From Borreliella garinii (lineage in GTDB: Bacteria; Spirochaetota; Spirochaetia; JABEVK01), in contig DYOB01000005.1 of NCBI GenBank assembly GCA_020720765.1, positions 1 through 61,235 of the forward strand: a stretch of 61,235 nt of DNA, written 5' to 3'. How positions within the stretch are numbered: position 1 is the stretch's first letter; every line of letters starts with the position of its first letter. This document shows, piece by piece, positions 1 through 8,029 of this stretch. The position numbers and the translations under genes were made by a program. The notes under the pieces were generated by a model that worked only from the letters and a program-made list of their open reading frames with translations, was not told where the DNA came from and did no database searches.

Positions 1-57
1 TGCATCCCGGCTCCCCGGTCCTGTATCAAAATCTCAAGCGCAACAGGCTCCTAGTAA
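1..57 (+). mobile_element. 3' end of an IS element (IS1182-like), truncated by the window edge
   Basis: Bases 1-57 match, with four or five differences, the reverse complement of about 60828-60882 at the other end of the window, where the same sequence lies downstream of a transposase C-terminus. It is therefore the transposase-distal end of a second IS copy. On the left the transposase would be encoded on the plus strand, before base 1. Similarity fades after the AGGCTCCTA at 45-53, so the IS terminus lies near 52. Confidence 0.75.
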
Positions 58-87
58 ATCCGATGTATAAATAGATTAATCCTGTTT

Positions 88-672
88 TCAGAAGCTTTTT
101 TTGTCCTTGTAGTTAATTACACTGATTCTCGGTAAGAGGAAGAGGACGAGAAGAATACCTGAAAGGGTAATTTTCAGAACAGAGTCTATAAAACTTACTG
201 ATTTACCCTGTAGGAATGAAATTTCATAAATAATTTGGAAAATTGCCAGAGACACAAAGAGTAACCGGGCCCAACTAAAGTAATGGCTTTGTTTGTAAGG
301 CAATTCTATTCCTAACTTATAAAAGATATCTTTCAGTAGCATCTTATTCTTTACATTTGTTTGCTCCCAAAACTTTGGTTCATCTTTCATCTGATCAATA
401 ATTTCTTTAGCTTTTTCGTTAACCTGAATATCAAGAGGCTCAGGAGAATATTTAATTGCTCCGATTTCTTGAAGTGGAGAGAGACTTGTTCTAATATTTG
501 TACTTTTACTTTTGTGAAGAATTTCACCGGAAAGTTTTCTAAGTGAATCGTATTTTTTAAGTTGTCCAGATTGGTTTAAGACAAACAAGCAACAAAGAAC
601 GTGAATGTCCTTAGCTTTAACCTTATTCGACTTCCTATTATTAATAATTTGGGTGGAAGGGTCTCTTGACAT
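88..672 (-). CDS. Hypothetical membrane protein of the integrative element
   Basis: 194 residues, family not recognised. The first 130 residues are polar, rich in Lys and Ser, and predicted cytoplasmic. Two hydrophobic segments follow (about 132-152 and 163-181), and the protein ends in a short basic tail, so it looks like a hairpin-anchored membrane protein with its soluble part inside the cell. The gene is markedly more AT-rich than the rest of the window, which suits horizontally acquired DNA. The start is an ATG with an upstream AGGAGA-type site on the minus strand. It lies between the IS end and a divergent excisionase-like gene and is probably cargo of the same element. The second cysteine-rich patch (CC at 27-28) is hydrophobic context rather than a metal site. 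Confidence 0.6.
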   Translation of the reverse strand: MSRDPSTQIINNRKSNKVKAKDIHVLCCLFVLNQSGQLKKYDSLRKLSGEILHKSKSTNIRTSLSPLQEIGAIKYSPEPLDIQVNEKAKEIIDQMKDEPKFWEQTNVKNKMLLKDIFYKLGIELPYKQSHYFSWARLLFVSLAIFQIIYEISFLQGKSVSFIDSVLKITLSGILLVLFLLPRISVINYKDKKSF

Positions 673-730
673 AGTTAATTTCTCCTAAACGCTTTAATTC
701 AATATAACACAGTTCTGAGTAAGCTCCAGA

Positions 731-767
731 TGTTTACAGGTGTTTAGAAATTGAAAACAAATTTCTA
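731..767. promoter_or_regulatory. Possible operator between divergent element genes
   Basis: The 142-base divergent gap holds a direct repeat TGTTTA (731-736 and 741-746, one helical turn apart). Running into it is an inverted repeat, TAGAAAT (745-751) with ATTTCTA (761-767). The position between a minus-strand gene and the excisionase-like gene fits a regulatory site for the element. No protein is assigned. Confidence 0.3.
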
Positions 768-814
768 TCCTCAAATTCGTTTCCTGTGGTACCTTCGCTG
801 CAAGGAGGGCATAA

Positions 815-1045
815 ATGCTCAAAAAACACAACGGTTCCGATCAATTGGTTGGAAAAGCAGAAGCGGCGGAAATCCTGGGAGTTTCGCCAAAGACAATCAG
901 CGGGTGGATCCTGAAAAAGATCCTTCCCTTCCCGGTCTACCGTGTCGGGGGGCACCTGAGGTTCCGGGTTTCTGACCTGGAGAAGTACCTGGAAAGTCAC
1001 ATCGAGGATCATGGGACTAATCTTACACGGGGAGGTCGCTCGTGA
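815..1045 (+). CDS. Excisionase/AlpA-like helix-turn-helix protein
   Basis: 76 residues. Residues about 11-60 form a MerR-type winged HTH of the HTH_17/excisionase class: a 'GKAEAAEILGVSPKTISGWI' helix-turn-helix is followed by 'VYRVGGHLRFRVSDLEKYL', the usual wing and second helix. Such proteins act as recombination directionality factors or small regulators of integrative elements. The ATG at 815 has a strong GGAGGG site 9 bases upstream. The stop overlaps the GTG start of the downstream ATPase (GTGA at 1042-1045), so the two are translationally coupled. An integrase lies in the same region, which makes an excisionase role plausible, but transcriptional regulation is equally possible. Confidence 0.75.
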   Translation: MLKKHNGSDQLVGKAEAAEILGVSPKTISGWILKKILPFPVYRVGGHLRFRVSDLEKYLESHIEDHGTNLTRGGRS

Positions 1046-2664
1046 CCCCAGAAGAAAAAACCCCGTTTCCGGCGGCCACCGAAAGCGGGGTACAGAAGAC
1101 GCCTAAGGAAGGCGCCGAACCTACATCTAACTCTATCGATTTTCCTGAGATAGGACAAGCCTCGGGAATCTTGGAAGGGTGGAAAACCTCTGGGAGAAAG
1201 CCAAATCGTGCGCCTATCAAGATTTCCACGAAACGTCCTGTCGCAGAAATAACCGCGGAGGTTGTAAAACTCATTCCCTTATTCAACAACCCTCCGATCC
1301 TTTTCACCAAAGACCGTAGCGTTCGGGTAGTAGAGAAAGATGGCGGTTCTATTCGGCTGGACGAGGTGGACGTTAATATTCTCTCACACCACCTCGACCG
1401 TTGGTTCCGGTTTGTCGATAGCGATTCCGGCCGCACTAACAAAGGGGCGCCTCTTCGTGTGGTTCGCGATCTTCTGGCACTACCGCAGTTGCCGTTTCCG
1501 GAGTTGGAGCGAATTACTACAGCTCCATTCTTCGACAAAGCAGGGTCTTATTGGTGCCTTCCGGGGTTTCACAATGGAACTTTGCTTTTGGGAAAGCGTC
1601 TGGAAAGGAAAAAGATTTGGACTCCTGTAGAAAGCCTACGATATCTTAAAGAAGAACTCCTAGGAGATTTCCCCTTCGAGTCTCCTGCTGACGGTACAAT
1701 GGCCTTGGCCCTTGGAGTGACTGTCCTGGCCCGGGAGCTCATCGATGGCCCGACGCCACTCTTCTCTATAGAAGCTCCGCAAGCGGGAACAGGGAAAACC
1801 CTGCTAGTTCGTTCCATTCTCCAGAGTATTCTCGGTAGTCCCTACGGTTGGAACCACATGAGCGCTGACATCTCAAACGAGGAAGAGTGGCGCAAGCGTC
1901 TTTTCTCGGTTATGCTCCTGGGTCTACCTGTCTTAGTACTCGACAACCTCAGTATCCCGCTAAATAGTAGCTCCCTATCCTCCATCCTCACGTCACAGAG
2001 TTATACAGACAGACTCTTAGGAAGGTCTTCAACGGCCAGCATTCAGGTAAGAAATGTGTGGATCCTCACGGGTAATAATCCTTCCTTCAGTTCCGAGCTG
2101 GCACGAAGGGTTGTTACTATCCGACTCAATGCAGCCTCAGAGAGTCCGCAACACCGTAGTGGTTTTAAATATGTCGACCTCTATGCATGGGTTACCGAAC
2201 ACCAAGCTGAATTGATTGGTGCTTGGGCCAGCCTGGTTCAGAATTGGATTAAACAGGGAAAACCACTTTACAGCGGAAAAACTCTTGGTGGTTTCGAAGC
2301 ATGGGTGCAAACTGTAGGCGGGATCCTGGAGGTAAATGGAGTGACAGGTTTCTTAGAAGGTCAAAGTAATAAAACCATCGTTCACGACATTGAAACCGAA
2401 GCCTTACAAGCTTTCATCCAAACCTGGTGGGACAAGTTTAGCAATCAAATTGTCGAAAGCATGAAAGACCTGGTTCCAATCGCGAGGTCCATCGACGGTT
2501 GGGATTTGGGTAGGCGTGAAGATCAAAACCTGTCCATTGCCCTCGGGAAAAAACTCAATTCCATCCGTAGCAGGAGGTTTCGGACACCAAATGGTCTGGT
2601 TGCCGTGCAATTTCTAACGAGAGTCCATGGAAAATCCCGTTACCAATTAGCCCTCATCGGGTAG
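1042..2664 (+). CDS. P-loop ATPase of mobile element (primase/helicase-like)
   Basis: 540 residues. A Walker A motif 'APQAGTGKT' lies near residues 245-253, a Walker B-like hydrophobic strand ending 'VLVLDN' near 290-300, a sensor-1 Asn in 'WILTGNNP', and a probable arginine finger in 'ELARRVVTIRL'. This order is typical of AAA+-like ATPases encoded next to excisionases and integrases in integrative elements and phages, where they act in replication of the element. I see no primase motif in the N-terminal 240 residues, which are polar and of unknown fold. The GTG start is set by GGAGGT at 1031 and by the four-base overlap with the excisionase-like gene. The exact family is not established. 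The role in element replication is inferred from context. Confidence 0.65.
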   Translation: MTPEEKTPFPAATESGVQKTPKEGAEPTSNSIDFPEIGQASGILEGWKTSGRKPNRAPIKISTKRPVAEITAEVVKLIPLFNNPPILFTKDRSVRVVEKDGGSIRLDEVDVNILSHHLDRWFRFVDSDSGRTNKGAPLRVVRDLLALPQLPFPELERITTAPFFDKAGSYWCLPGFHNGTLLLGKRLERKKIWTPVESLRYLKEELLGDFPFESPADGTMALALGVTVLARELIDGPTPLFSIEAPQAGTGKTLLVRSILQSILGSPYGWNHMSADISNEEEWRKRLFSVMLLGLPVLVLDNLSIPLNSSSLSSILTSQSYTDRLLGRSSTASIQVRNVWILTGNNPSFSSELARRVVTIRLNAASESPQHRSGFKYVDLYAWVTEHQAELIGAWASLVQNWIKQGKPLYSGKTLGGFEAWVQTVGGILEVNGVTGFLEGQSNKTIVHDIETEALQAFIQTWWDKFSNQIVESMKDLVPIARSIDGWDLGRREDQNLSIALGKKLNSIRSRRFRTPNGLVAVQFLTRVHGKSRYQLALIG

Positions 2665-2675
2665 GGAAAGGAGGA

Positions 2676-2750
2676 GGTGGAAGGGGATTTTTCTTACCAA
2701 CTAAATTTTTTGATAAAAAAAAATAAAAGAAGGTAAAAATCCCCCACCAC
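2676..2750. terminator. Long imperfect hairpin after the ATPase gene
   Basis: A GTGG..GGGGATTTTT..TTACC arm (about 2677-2697) pairs with GGTAAAAATCCCC..CCAC (about 2732-2750) around an AT-rich loop. It begins just after the ATPase stop codon, between convergent genes, and probably ends transcription in one or both directions. Confidence 0.5.
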
Positions 2751-2789
2751 TCCCTTCACCCCCTACCTGGTCTCTTTTTATAGCCTCGT

Positions 2790-2818
2790 CGTTTCAAGCT
2801 TTTTCAAAGCTTGGAACG
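2790..2818. terminator. 13-bp stem, 3-nt loop hairpin
   Basis: CGTTTCAAGCTTT (2790-2802) pairs with AAAGCTTGGAACG (2806-2818) around TTC, with one G-U pair. It has no run of T on either side, so it may be a structural site of the element rather than an intrinsic terminator. Confidence 0.4.
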
Positions 2819-2869
2819 GAGAGGCAACTTGCCAAATTTTATACATTCGGGTTACAGAAGGAAACGGGA

Positions 2870-2903
2870 GGAAGTTCCATATTAGGTGATGCATAGAACT
2901 TCC
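2870..2903. repeat. Inverted repeat GGAAGTTC/GAACTTCC
   Basis: Perfect 8-bp arms at 2870-2877 and 2896-2903 with an 18-base loop, 20 bases downstream of the minus-strand membrane protein stop. Candidate terminator for that gene or a protein-binding site. Confidence 0.4.
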
Positions 2904-2923
2904 CGCACCCTTTTCACGGTGTA

Positions 2924-3760
2924 CTAGCTGACTTTGGGATAGAGATCCCGGCCTTTACGGCAAGCAAATCCCATTTGGATCAGTTTTCGATGGGCCCGCC
3001 TCAGGCGGCCCGTAGGGAGGATCCTCTCCTGCTCTAATTGCCCCCGTCCTCTCAGTGGAAGATCTGGTCCCCGGTAACTGGCTTCCAAAACTATTCTCAT
3101 ATCATCGTCCATCGATTCTCGCTGTAAGGGGCTCTTTGGATGTATTTCCTCAAATTGTTTGGAGAGCACAATAATCCCGGCTTCCAAGGTTAAGGCAAGA
3201 ATGCTGGCTAAGACCAGGACTAAGACTTGCGGAGTGGTGTTCAGTATTCTGGCCAAAACTGTTCGGAATGCAACACCTCCTGTCTGAGCCTGTCTAACTG
3301 GTTTCTGATCCCACACGGTTGATTTTCTAGCGTCTAAGGCGATAAGTGCTTCCGTTAAGCGGATGCGAGACGTCACCCAACCTGCTGGTAACCGGTCCCG
3401 TTCCAACACCAGAGCCGCGCGGTCGACTTCCAATGTGCGAAGAGTGTTTTCCCATTCAGTCGTTGCTTGAAAAAAAGATGCCTCCATGTCTTGACGTATC
3501 TCCAGCATATCGATCGTCAAACCCATGGTGGCTGCCAGGGAAAGTCCGGTGAAGACCATCCCGAAGATCAACGCGTAGACTTTCTTTTCAATGTGCCATC
3601 GCGACCATAGGACAACTTTAGAAAGTTCAAGACCCAAAGCCGTGAACGCCATAATCACTCCGGAGAGCCCTTCCCCAAGCGTATACCAGAACCAAATGCT
3701 GATAAGAGTAGCGGCTAGCCAAAGTACTGCTAATGCAATTTTTTGAAAGAAGTTATTCAC
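2924..3760 (-). CDS. Hypothetical multi-pass membrane protein of the element
   Basis: 278 residues, family not recognised. Hydrophobic segments lie near residues 8-27, 29-50, 62-82 and 178-200. A charged, probably coiled-coil stretch (about 88-130) sits between the third and fourth. The C-terminal 70 residues are very basic, with an 'RLRRAHRKLIQMGFACRKG' stretch that could be a small winged helix or nucleic-acid-binding tail on the cytoplasmic side. The gene starts 8 bases inside the 3' end of the integrase gene on the same strand, so integrase and membrane protein are probably co-transcribed. A role in mobilisation or exclusion would be a guess. Confidence 0.55.
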   Translation of the reverse strand: MNNFFQKIALAVLWLAATLISIWFWYTLGEGLSGVIMAFTALGLELSKVVLWSRWHIEKKVYALIFGMVFTGLSLAATMGLTIDMLEIRQDMEASFFQATTEWENTLRTLEVDRAALVLERDRLPAGWVTSRIRLTEALIALDARKSTVWDQKPVRQAQTGGVAFRTVLARILNTTPQVLVLVLASILALTLEAGIIVLSKQFEEIHPKSPLQRESMDDDMRIVLEASYRGPDLPLRGRGQLEQERILPTGRLRRAHRKLIQMGFACRKGRDLYPKVS

Positions 3761-5045
3761 TGAATACCCCCTTGACCATCTGCCCTGCAGATTCAGCTAC
3801 GGGTCTTAGTTCTTCCAGCCGGGCATTATCATATTGTACGGTCATACGCTCGGACTTGTGACCCATAACACGGCGGGTATTCGCTCCTCCGACACGTCCT
3901 AAGAGATATGTTTCATAGTAGGATCGAAAAGAGTGAAAATTAAGTCCACGGCTTTTTTGTTCTTCTTTATTAATACCGATTTTTTCTAGTGCCTTAGACA
4001 GATTCCATCGAATTGTACGTACTGTTTCCGGATCACCATTTTCCCTTGATACCACATAACCCTCAGGGCGTCTTATAGTCATAAGAAAGTTTGATATTTC
4101 CGGGGCAAGTGGAGGAGTGGGGGCGGCTCCTGTTTTGGTTTCCGAAGTCTTTCCATCAACACCTAATTGCCTGTCAAGTCTGACATAAGGAATCGGGGAA
4201 TCAAGAAAAACCCTGTCCCATGTAAGACCGAGAATTTCATTGAGCCGACCACCCGTTGATGACGACAAGAAAGCAGAAAGCCAACTGTTAAAGCTCGATA
4301 TATTCAAACCCCAAATCTTGGACATGGTTTCATACTTAAACAGCATCAAAAACTCGTCCGGTTCAAGCAGTGTTCTTTCCCGCCTGTTTATTTCTGCTAC
4401 ACGCTCCACGGAATTAAGCGGATTATTGTCAATGATGGCCAACCTAGCAGCTTCTTTGAGAATTAACCCGAGGGCTTGAAAAATTTGGTTTACACGGCGC
4501 CCGCTTAGGTTGGCACCTGTAGACCTTACACCTTCATTTTCTTTTAACTCTAGTTTCCATTTTTCTAGATCAGAAGTTGTTATGTTGTTTAATTTCCATG
4601 ATGCCCATTTAGGCATGATGTACCGCTGTAAATCAGATATATAATTTCTAAGAGTCCCGGGTCTTAGGCCCTTACCTTCTGCAACACGTCGACGATTAAA
4701 AGGACACTTAGGACCGAACCATTCACCCGCCCATTCTTTAAAGGTAGGGATATGGCGCTCTTTCACCCACTGAAGGAAATAACCTTCACCCGGGCAAGGC
4801 GGCGCCCATTCAAGCACATAGGACGGTTTAGGCCGTGAACCATGAACCCACTGAAGAGTATTACCAGGATTTTGGAGACCATTCTCCTGAACATAGGTTC
4901 TAGCGAATAAATCAGCCCTAGTCTTGGACGTCTCCCCGGTGGATAGGCGGTGCCTGACACCATCATCTGAATAAAAATAAAAATAGTAGGCACCTGTGGA
5001 TTTTCTGCGCACTAATGAATAAGGAAGTTTCATTTTTCGACGCAT
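3753..5045 (-). CDS. int: Tyrosine recombinase (phage-type integrase)
   Basis: 430 residues. The N-terminal part is an arm-binding/SAM-like region (about 1-220) with a Cys-Pro and triple-Arg patch near 114-120. The catalytic domain shows Arg267 ('TGGRLNEILGLTW'), a candidate Lys near 304, the box 'HSFR' (His371/Arg374), His396 ('MGHKS') and the nucleophile Tyr405 ('QYDNA'), so all catalytic positions are present. It catalyses site-specific integration and excision of the element. The gene starts 117 bases from the 3' end of a tRNA-Gly and points away from it, the usual layout for integration into a tRNA gene. The start ATG (5045) has a GGGGGG site. Met5 is an alternative. Confidence 0.92.
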   Translation of the reverse strand: MRRKMKLPYSLVRRKSTGAYYFYFYSDDGVRHRLSTGETSKTRADLFARTYVQENGLQNPGNTLQWVHGSRPKPSYVLEWAPPCPGEGYFLQWVKERHIPTFKEWAGEWFGPKCPFNRRRVAEGKGLRPGTLRNYISDLQRYIMPKWASWKLNNITTSDLEKWKLELKENEGVRSTGANLSGRRVNQIFQALGLILKEAARLAIIDNNPLNSVERVAEINRRERTLLEPDEFLMLFKYETMSKIWGLNISSFNSWLSAFLSSSTGGRLNEILGLTWDRVFLDSPIPYVRLDRQLGVDGKTSETKTGAAPTPPLAPEISNFLMTIRRPEGYVVSRENGDPETVRTIRWNLSKALEKIGINKEEQKSRGLNFHSFRSYYETYLLGRVGGANTRRVMGHKSERMTVQYDNARLEELRPVAESAGQMVKGVFSE

Positions 5046-5084
5046 AGCCCCCCCTTTTTATTGGCACTTATTTGATGCCACACC

Positions 5085-5112
5085 ATAATATCATGGAAAA
5101 TAAGGAACTCAA
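5085..5112 (-). promoter_or_regulatory. Candidate sigma-70 promoter for the integrase
   Basis: On the minus strand, TTGAGT (5107-5112) and TATTAT (5085-5090) are separated by 16 bases, about 40 bases before the integrase start. Confidence 0.45.
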
Positions 5113-5161
5113 AACCTTGACTTAAGGAAATAAGTCTATATGCTAAAATGATTTGTTTATT

Positions 5162-5233
5162 AGCGCCCAGTGGGAGTCGAACCCACGTCTTCAGCTTGGA
5201 AGGCTGAGGTAATAGCCGTTATACGACGGGCGC
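5162..5233 (-). tRNA. tRNA-Gly (TCC anticodon)
   Basis: 72 bases. The acceptor stem GCGCCCG pairs with TGGGCGC. The anticodon arm is CTCAGC-CTTCCAA-GCTGAA with anticodon TCC, the T arm is GTGGG-TTCGACT-CCCAC, and the discriminator base is T as is usual in bacterial tRNA-Gly. CCA is not encoded. Its 3' end faces the integrase, so it is the likely attachment site of the element. Confidence 0.93.
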
Positions 5234-5245
5234 AAGGACTATGAA

Positions 5246-5274
5246 ATATTAGAGAAAACATGGTTCTTTGTCAA
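5246..5274 (-). promoter_or_regulatory. Promoter of tRNA-Gly
   Basis: On the minus strand, TTGACA (5269-5274), 17 bases, then TAATAT (5246-5251). The -10 ends 12 bases before the mature tRNA 5' end, giving a leader of about five bases. Near-consensus sigma-70 promoter. Confidence 0.75.
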
Positions 5275-5291
5275 GAAGTTTTCTTTCTAAC

Positions 5292-5864
5292 TTATTTAAC
5301 TATCCCGCTGAATCCCAGAAAAGCCAGGCTCATCAGGCCAGCTGTAATAAGGGCTAACGGAGCGCCACGCATAGGTTTGGGGACTACGTAAAGGTCGAGC
5401 TGTTCGCGGATGCCGGCAAAAAGTGTAAGAGCAAGGCCAAAACCGAGGGCCGTCGCAGCTGAAAAAAGTACTCCTTCACCGAGTCCGTAGCCTTTTTGGA
5501 CCGTAAGAATCGCTATTCCCAGGACTGCACAATTTGTGGTGATGAGCGGGAGAAATATTCCCAGGGCTTGGTAGAGGGGCGGTGCGGATTTTTTCAGAAT
5601 GATTTCCACCATCTGGACGAGGGCCGCAATGACTAGGATGAAGACTATGGTTTGAAGAAACTCGACATTCCAAGCGACCAAAAGTCCTTGAAGAAGCGAT
5701 GTCACAAGGGTGGCGAGTGCCATAACAAAAAGAACCGCTACCCCCATGCCCAAACTCGTCTCGACCTTTTTACTGACCCCGAGAAATGGGCAGACCCCGA
5801 GAAACTGTGTGAGGACGACGTTATTGACGAGTACGGCACCGATGATAATGAGGAAATAGGTCAT
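5292..5864 (-). CDS. rnfA: Rnf complex subunit RnfA
   Basis: 190 residues with six hydrophobic segments spanning the whole protein. 'NNVVLTQFLGVCPFLGVSKK' at the N-terminus and 'PLITTNCAVLGIA' near 105-120 are the signature segments of RnfA/NqrE, including the membrane cysteines that hold a shared [2Fe-2S] cluster with RnfE in this family. It forms the membrane core of the ion-pumping ferredoxin:NAD+ oxidoreductase. It is the last gene of the rseC-rnfBCDGEA run and overlaps rnfE by four bases (ATGA). The usual family length is about 190, so it is complete. I see no clear terminator before the tRNA-Gly promoter. Confidence 0.93.
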   Translation of the reverse strand: MTYFLIIIGAVLVNNVVLTQFLGVCPFLGVSKKVETSLGMGVAVLFVMALATLVTSLLQGLLVAWNVEFLQTIVFILVIAALVQMVEIILKKSAPPLYQALGIFLPLITTNCAVLGIAILTVQKGYGLGEGVLFSAATALGFGLALTLFAGIREQLDLYVVPKPMRGAPLALITAGLMSLAFLGFSGIVK

Positions 5865-6460
5865 GCTTTAGCTCCTTTGAGTTTGGCGTATTGGAGGAGG
5901 GCAATAAGGAGTCCTAAGAGCAGAAAGGCTCCCGGGGCTAGGACAAATCCCGTCATGGTAAAATCTTCCGGTAGAATCTTGAGAGTAAACCACGTTCCGC
6001 TGCCGAGGATTTCCCTGACGCTTCCCAAGGCGGTAAGACCTAGGGTAAATCCTAGTCCCATTCCCAATCCATCCAGGATGCTGGGTAAGATGGGGTTTTT
6101 CGCAGCGAAGGCCTCGGCGCGGCCCAGGATAATACAATTGACCACAATAAGGGGAATAAAGATTCCCAAGGTTGCGTAGAGACTGGGAAGGTAGGCTTCC
6201 ATAAGAAGCTGTATCACTGTGACAAAGGTGGCGATGATCACTATAAAGGCGGGTATTCTGACCGTATCTGGGATGACTTTCCGAAGAAGGCTGATAATAA
6301 AGTTGGAACCTACCAAAACCGCAGCTGTGGCTAAACCCATACCTATGCCGTTGGCTGCGCTTGAGGTCACACCCAGAGTCGGACACATTCCGAGGAGAAG
6401 AACGAAGGTGGGATTCTCATCGATAAGTCCCTTGGTGAACTCTTTGAGGTTACTATTCAT
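5861..6460 (-). CDS. rnfE: Rnf complex subunit RnfE
   Basis: 199 residues and about six membrane segments. 'NPTFVLLLGMCPTLGVTSSA' near the N-terminus and 'PLIVVNCIILGRAEAFA' near 105-122 match the RnfE/NqrD signature, mirroring RnfA with which it pairs in the membrane. It carries one half of the intramembrane iron-sulfur site and contributes to ion translocation. It overlaps rnfG upstream (ATGA at 6457-6460) and rnfA downstream, so translation is coupled. Confidence 0.93.
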   Translation of the reverse strand: MNSNLKEFTKGLIDENPTFVLLLGMCPTLGVTSSAANGIGMGLATAAVLVGSNFIISLLRKVIPDTVRIPAFIVIIATFVTVIQLLMEAYLPSLYATLGIFIPLIVVNCIILGRAEAFAAKNPILPSILDGLGMGLGFTLGLTALGSVREILGSGTWFTLKILPEDFTMTGFVLAPGAFLLLGLLIALLQYAKLKGAKA

Positions 6461-7056
6461 GGCATGCCCTCCAGGGCTTTGGTATTTGCAGAGTCGAACG
6501 CTTCAGTAAGGGCGTTTTGGGCTTGGTTGAGGGCATCCAGAAAGGCTCTGCTGGAAATTGTTGCAGCGGTTAAAGCGTCGATACCGCCGCCGTCCTTCTT
6601 GACCTTTAAGGGAAATCCGCTGGCTTGAAGGTTTGGAAATTGGACGAGAAATTTTTCCTCTTTGAGCTTGGTACCAAGTCCAGGTGTCTCTTTCAGTTCG
6701 AGGACTGTTGCTTTAATAACTGAACCGTCGGTCCTGAATCCTGCGAGGATAACGATATCGCCCGCGTACCCTTTTGAAGTCACTGACCTGACTGCTATAC
6801 CCGAAAGTCCATCTTGGTTTCTCGCAGGATAAAAGGTCAGGTTGGGATAGGCTTCCAAGGTAAATTGTTCTGTACCCGGGTTATTGGTAAAGTTTTCGAG
6901 TACCGTTGCCAACGTGTCCTGAAGGCGTTGTGCTTTTCCCTGGACTATGACCGGAGAGGTAATCAGCTGGGTTGCACTGAGCAGGACACCGCTGATAAGA
7001 CTGATGGTCAGAAGGGATACTATAAGAGTTTTAAGGGTTTCAGATTTTTGCGACAT
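6457..7056 (-). CDS. rnfG: Rnf complex subunit RnfG (covalent FMN)
   Basis: 199 residues. One N-terminal membrane anchor (about 9-30) is followed by a periplasmic FMN-binding domain. The flavinylation motif is seen in 'IDALTAATISS' near residues 163-173, where the second Thr is the expected FMN phosphoester site (S/T-x-A-T). 'ETPGLGTK' earlier in the domain is also typical. In the complex it passes electrons on the outer face of the inner membrane between RnfD and the rest. It overlaps rnfD by 17 bases and rnfE by four. Flavinylation needs ApbE, which is not in this window. Confidence 0.92.
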   Translation of the reverse strand: MSQKSETLKTLIVSLLTISLISGVLLSATQLITSPVIVQGKAQRLQDTLATVLENFTNNPGTEQFTLEAYPNLTFYPARNQDGLSGIAVRSVTSKGYAGDIVILAGFRTDGSVIKATVLELKETPGLGTKLKEEKFLVQFPNLQASGFPLKVKKDGGGIDALTAATISSRAFLDALNQAQNALTEAFDSANTKALEGMP

Positions 7057-8029
7057 AGTTCGTATTCCTTCCGAAGGGCCGGGGTTTGAAATATTTGTTC
7101 ATCAGGGGAACCACTGCATTCATTATGAGAATCGAGTAGGCGACGCCGTCCGGGTAGGTCCCCCAGAGTCTGATTACACCGCAGAGGATACCCGCGCTCA
7201 GTCCGTAGACTACCTGGGCATTCCCAAGCATCGGCGAGGTGGAATAGTCGGTAGCCATAAAAAATGCACCGAGCATCACCCCTCCCATTACGAGGTGGAA
7301 AAGAGGATCAGCGTATTGCGTCGGGTCCATCATCCATGCGGGAAGCAGTACGGCAACAAGTCCCAGGATATAGGTGAGGGGAATTCTCCAATTAATGACA
7401 CGGGTGGCTATAAGAAAAAGACCGCCCAGAAGAAGTGCAAGGGCGTAGATTTCGTAACTCCAGAGTTCCGGCTGGAAACCCCCGGCAAGTTTCTGTGTCC
7501 AGGATAAGACGCCCGTCGGATCCGTTTCTTTTAGAAGGGAAAGCGGTGTGGCACTGCTGACGGTATCCAGGCCGAACCAGCCGTGTGCGAAGGGTTTCGG
7601 CCAGGAGGTCATGGCTACCGGGAAACTCGCTAGTAGAAAAGCCCTTCCTACCAGTGCGGGGTTAAAGGGATTTCTGCCGATTCCCCCAAAGGCCATTTTA
7701 CCGAACCCGATGCTGATTACAGCACCGACAATTATCGGGTAGGCTGTCAGGGAACTAGGAACGTTAAGGGCTATCAGGACCCCGGTGAGTACGGCACTCA
7801 AGTCTCCTATCGTGTTGGGTCCTTTATACAGAAACTTTTGAATAAGGGCTTCCACGAGAACCGACGCCAGAATGCTTATTGCAAGAACGAACAGAAACGA
7901 GGTTCCAAAAAACCAGGTTTGCACAATGATGGCCGGCATCAGAGCAATGATCACCACACCCATGATCATGGAAATATTGACAGGTGCTTTAGCGTGCGGA
8001 CTTTGCGAAATATTGAGGAGGCTGCTCAT
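7040..8029 (-). CDS. rnfD: Rnf complex subunit RnfD (covalent FMN)
   Basis: 329 residues from the ATG at 8029, which overlaps the rnfC stop (ATGA). A longer reading frame with an upstream start is not supported. There are eight or more membrane segments. 'LDTVSSATPLSLL' is the covalent FMN attachment motif on the periplasmic side, and 'GGIGRNPFNPALVGRAFLL' is the highly conserved NqrB/RnfD helix. It moves electrons between flavins coupled to ion transport. Complete relative to the family. Confidence 0.93.
   Translation of the reverse strand: MSSLLNISQSPHAKAPVNISMIMGVVIIALMPAIIVQTWFFGTSFLFVLAISILASVLVEALIQKFLYKGPNTIGDLSAVLTGVLIALNVPSSLTAYPIIVGAVISIGFGKMAFGGIGRNPFNPALVGRAFLLASFPVAMTSWPKPFAHGWFGLDTVSSATPLSLLKETDPTGVLSWTQKLAGGFQPELWSYEIYALALLLGGLFLIATRVINWRIPLTYILGLVAVLLPAWMMDPTQYADPLFHLVMGGVMLGAFFMATDYSTSPMLGNAQVVYGLSAGILCGVIRLWGTYPDGVAYSILIMNAVVPLMNKYFKPRPFGRNTNYVAKI

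Noticed and set aside
5117-5144. Plus-strand promoter TTGACT-N16-TATGCT next to the tRNA
   Set aside because: It would transcribe antisense to the tRNA-Gly, with no gene downstream on that strand for several kilobases; kept only as a sequence coincidence.
5652-6179. Plus-strand open frame across rnfA/rnfE
   Set aside because: It is antisense to two well-conserved rnf genes, with Arg/Pro-rich composition typical of a shadow frame and no ribosome site.
6947-7507. 186-codon plus-strand frame over rnfG/rnfD
   Set aside because: Antisense to conserved genes; no family resemblance or ribosome site.
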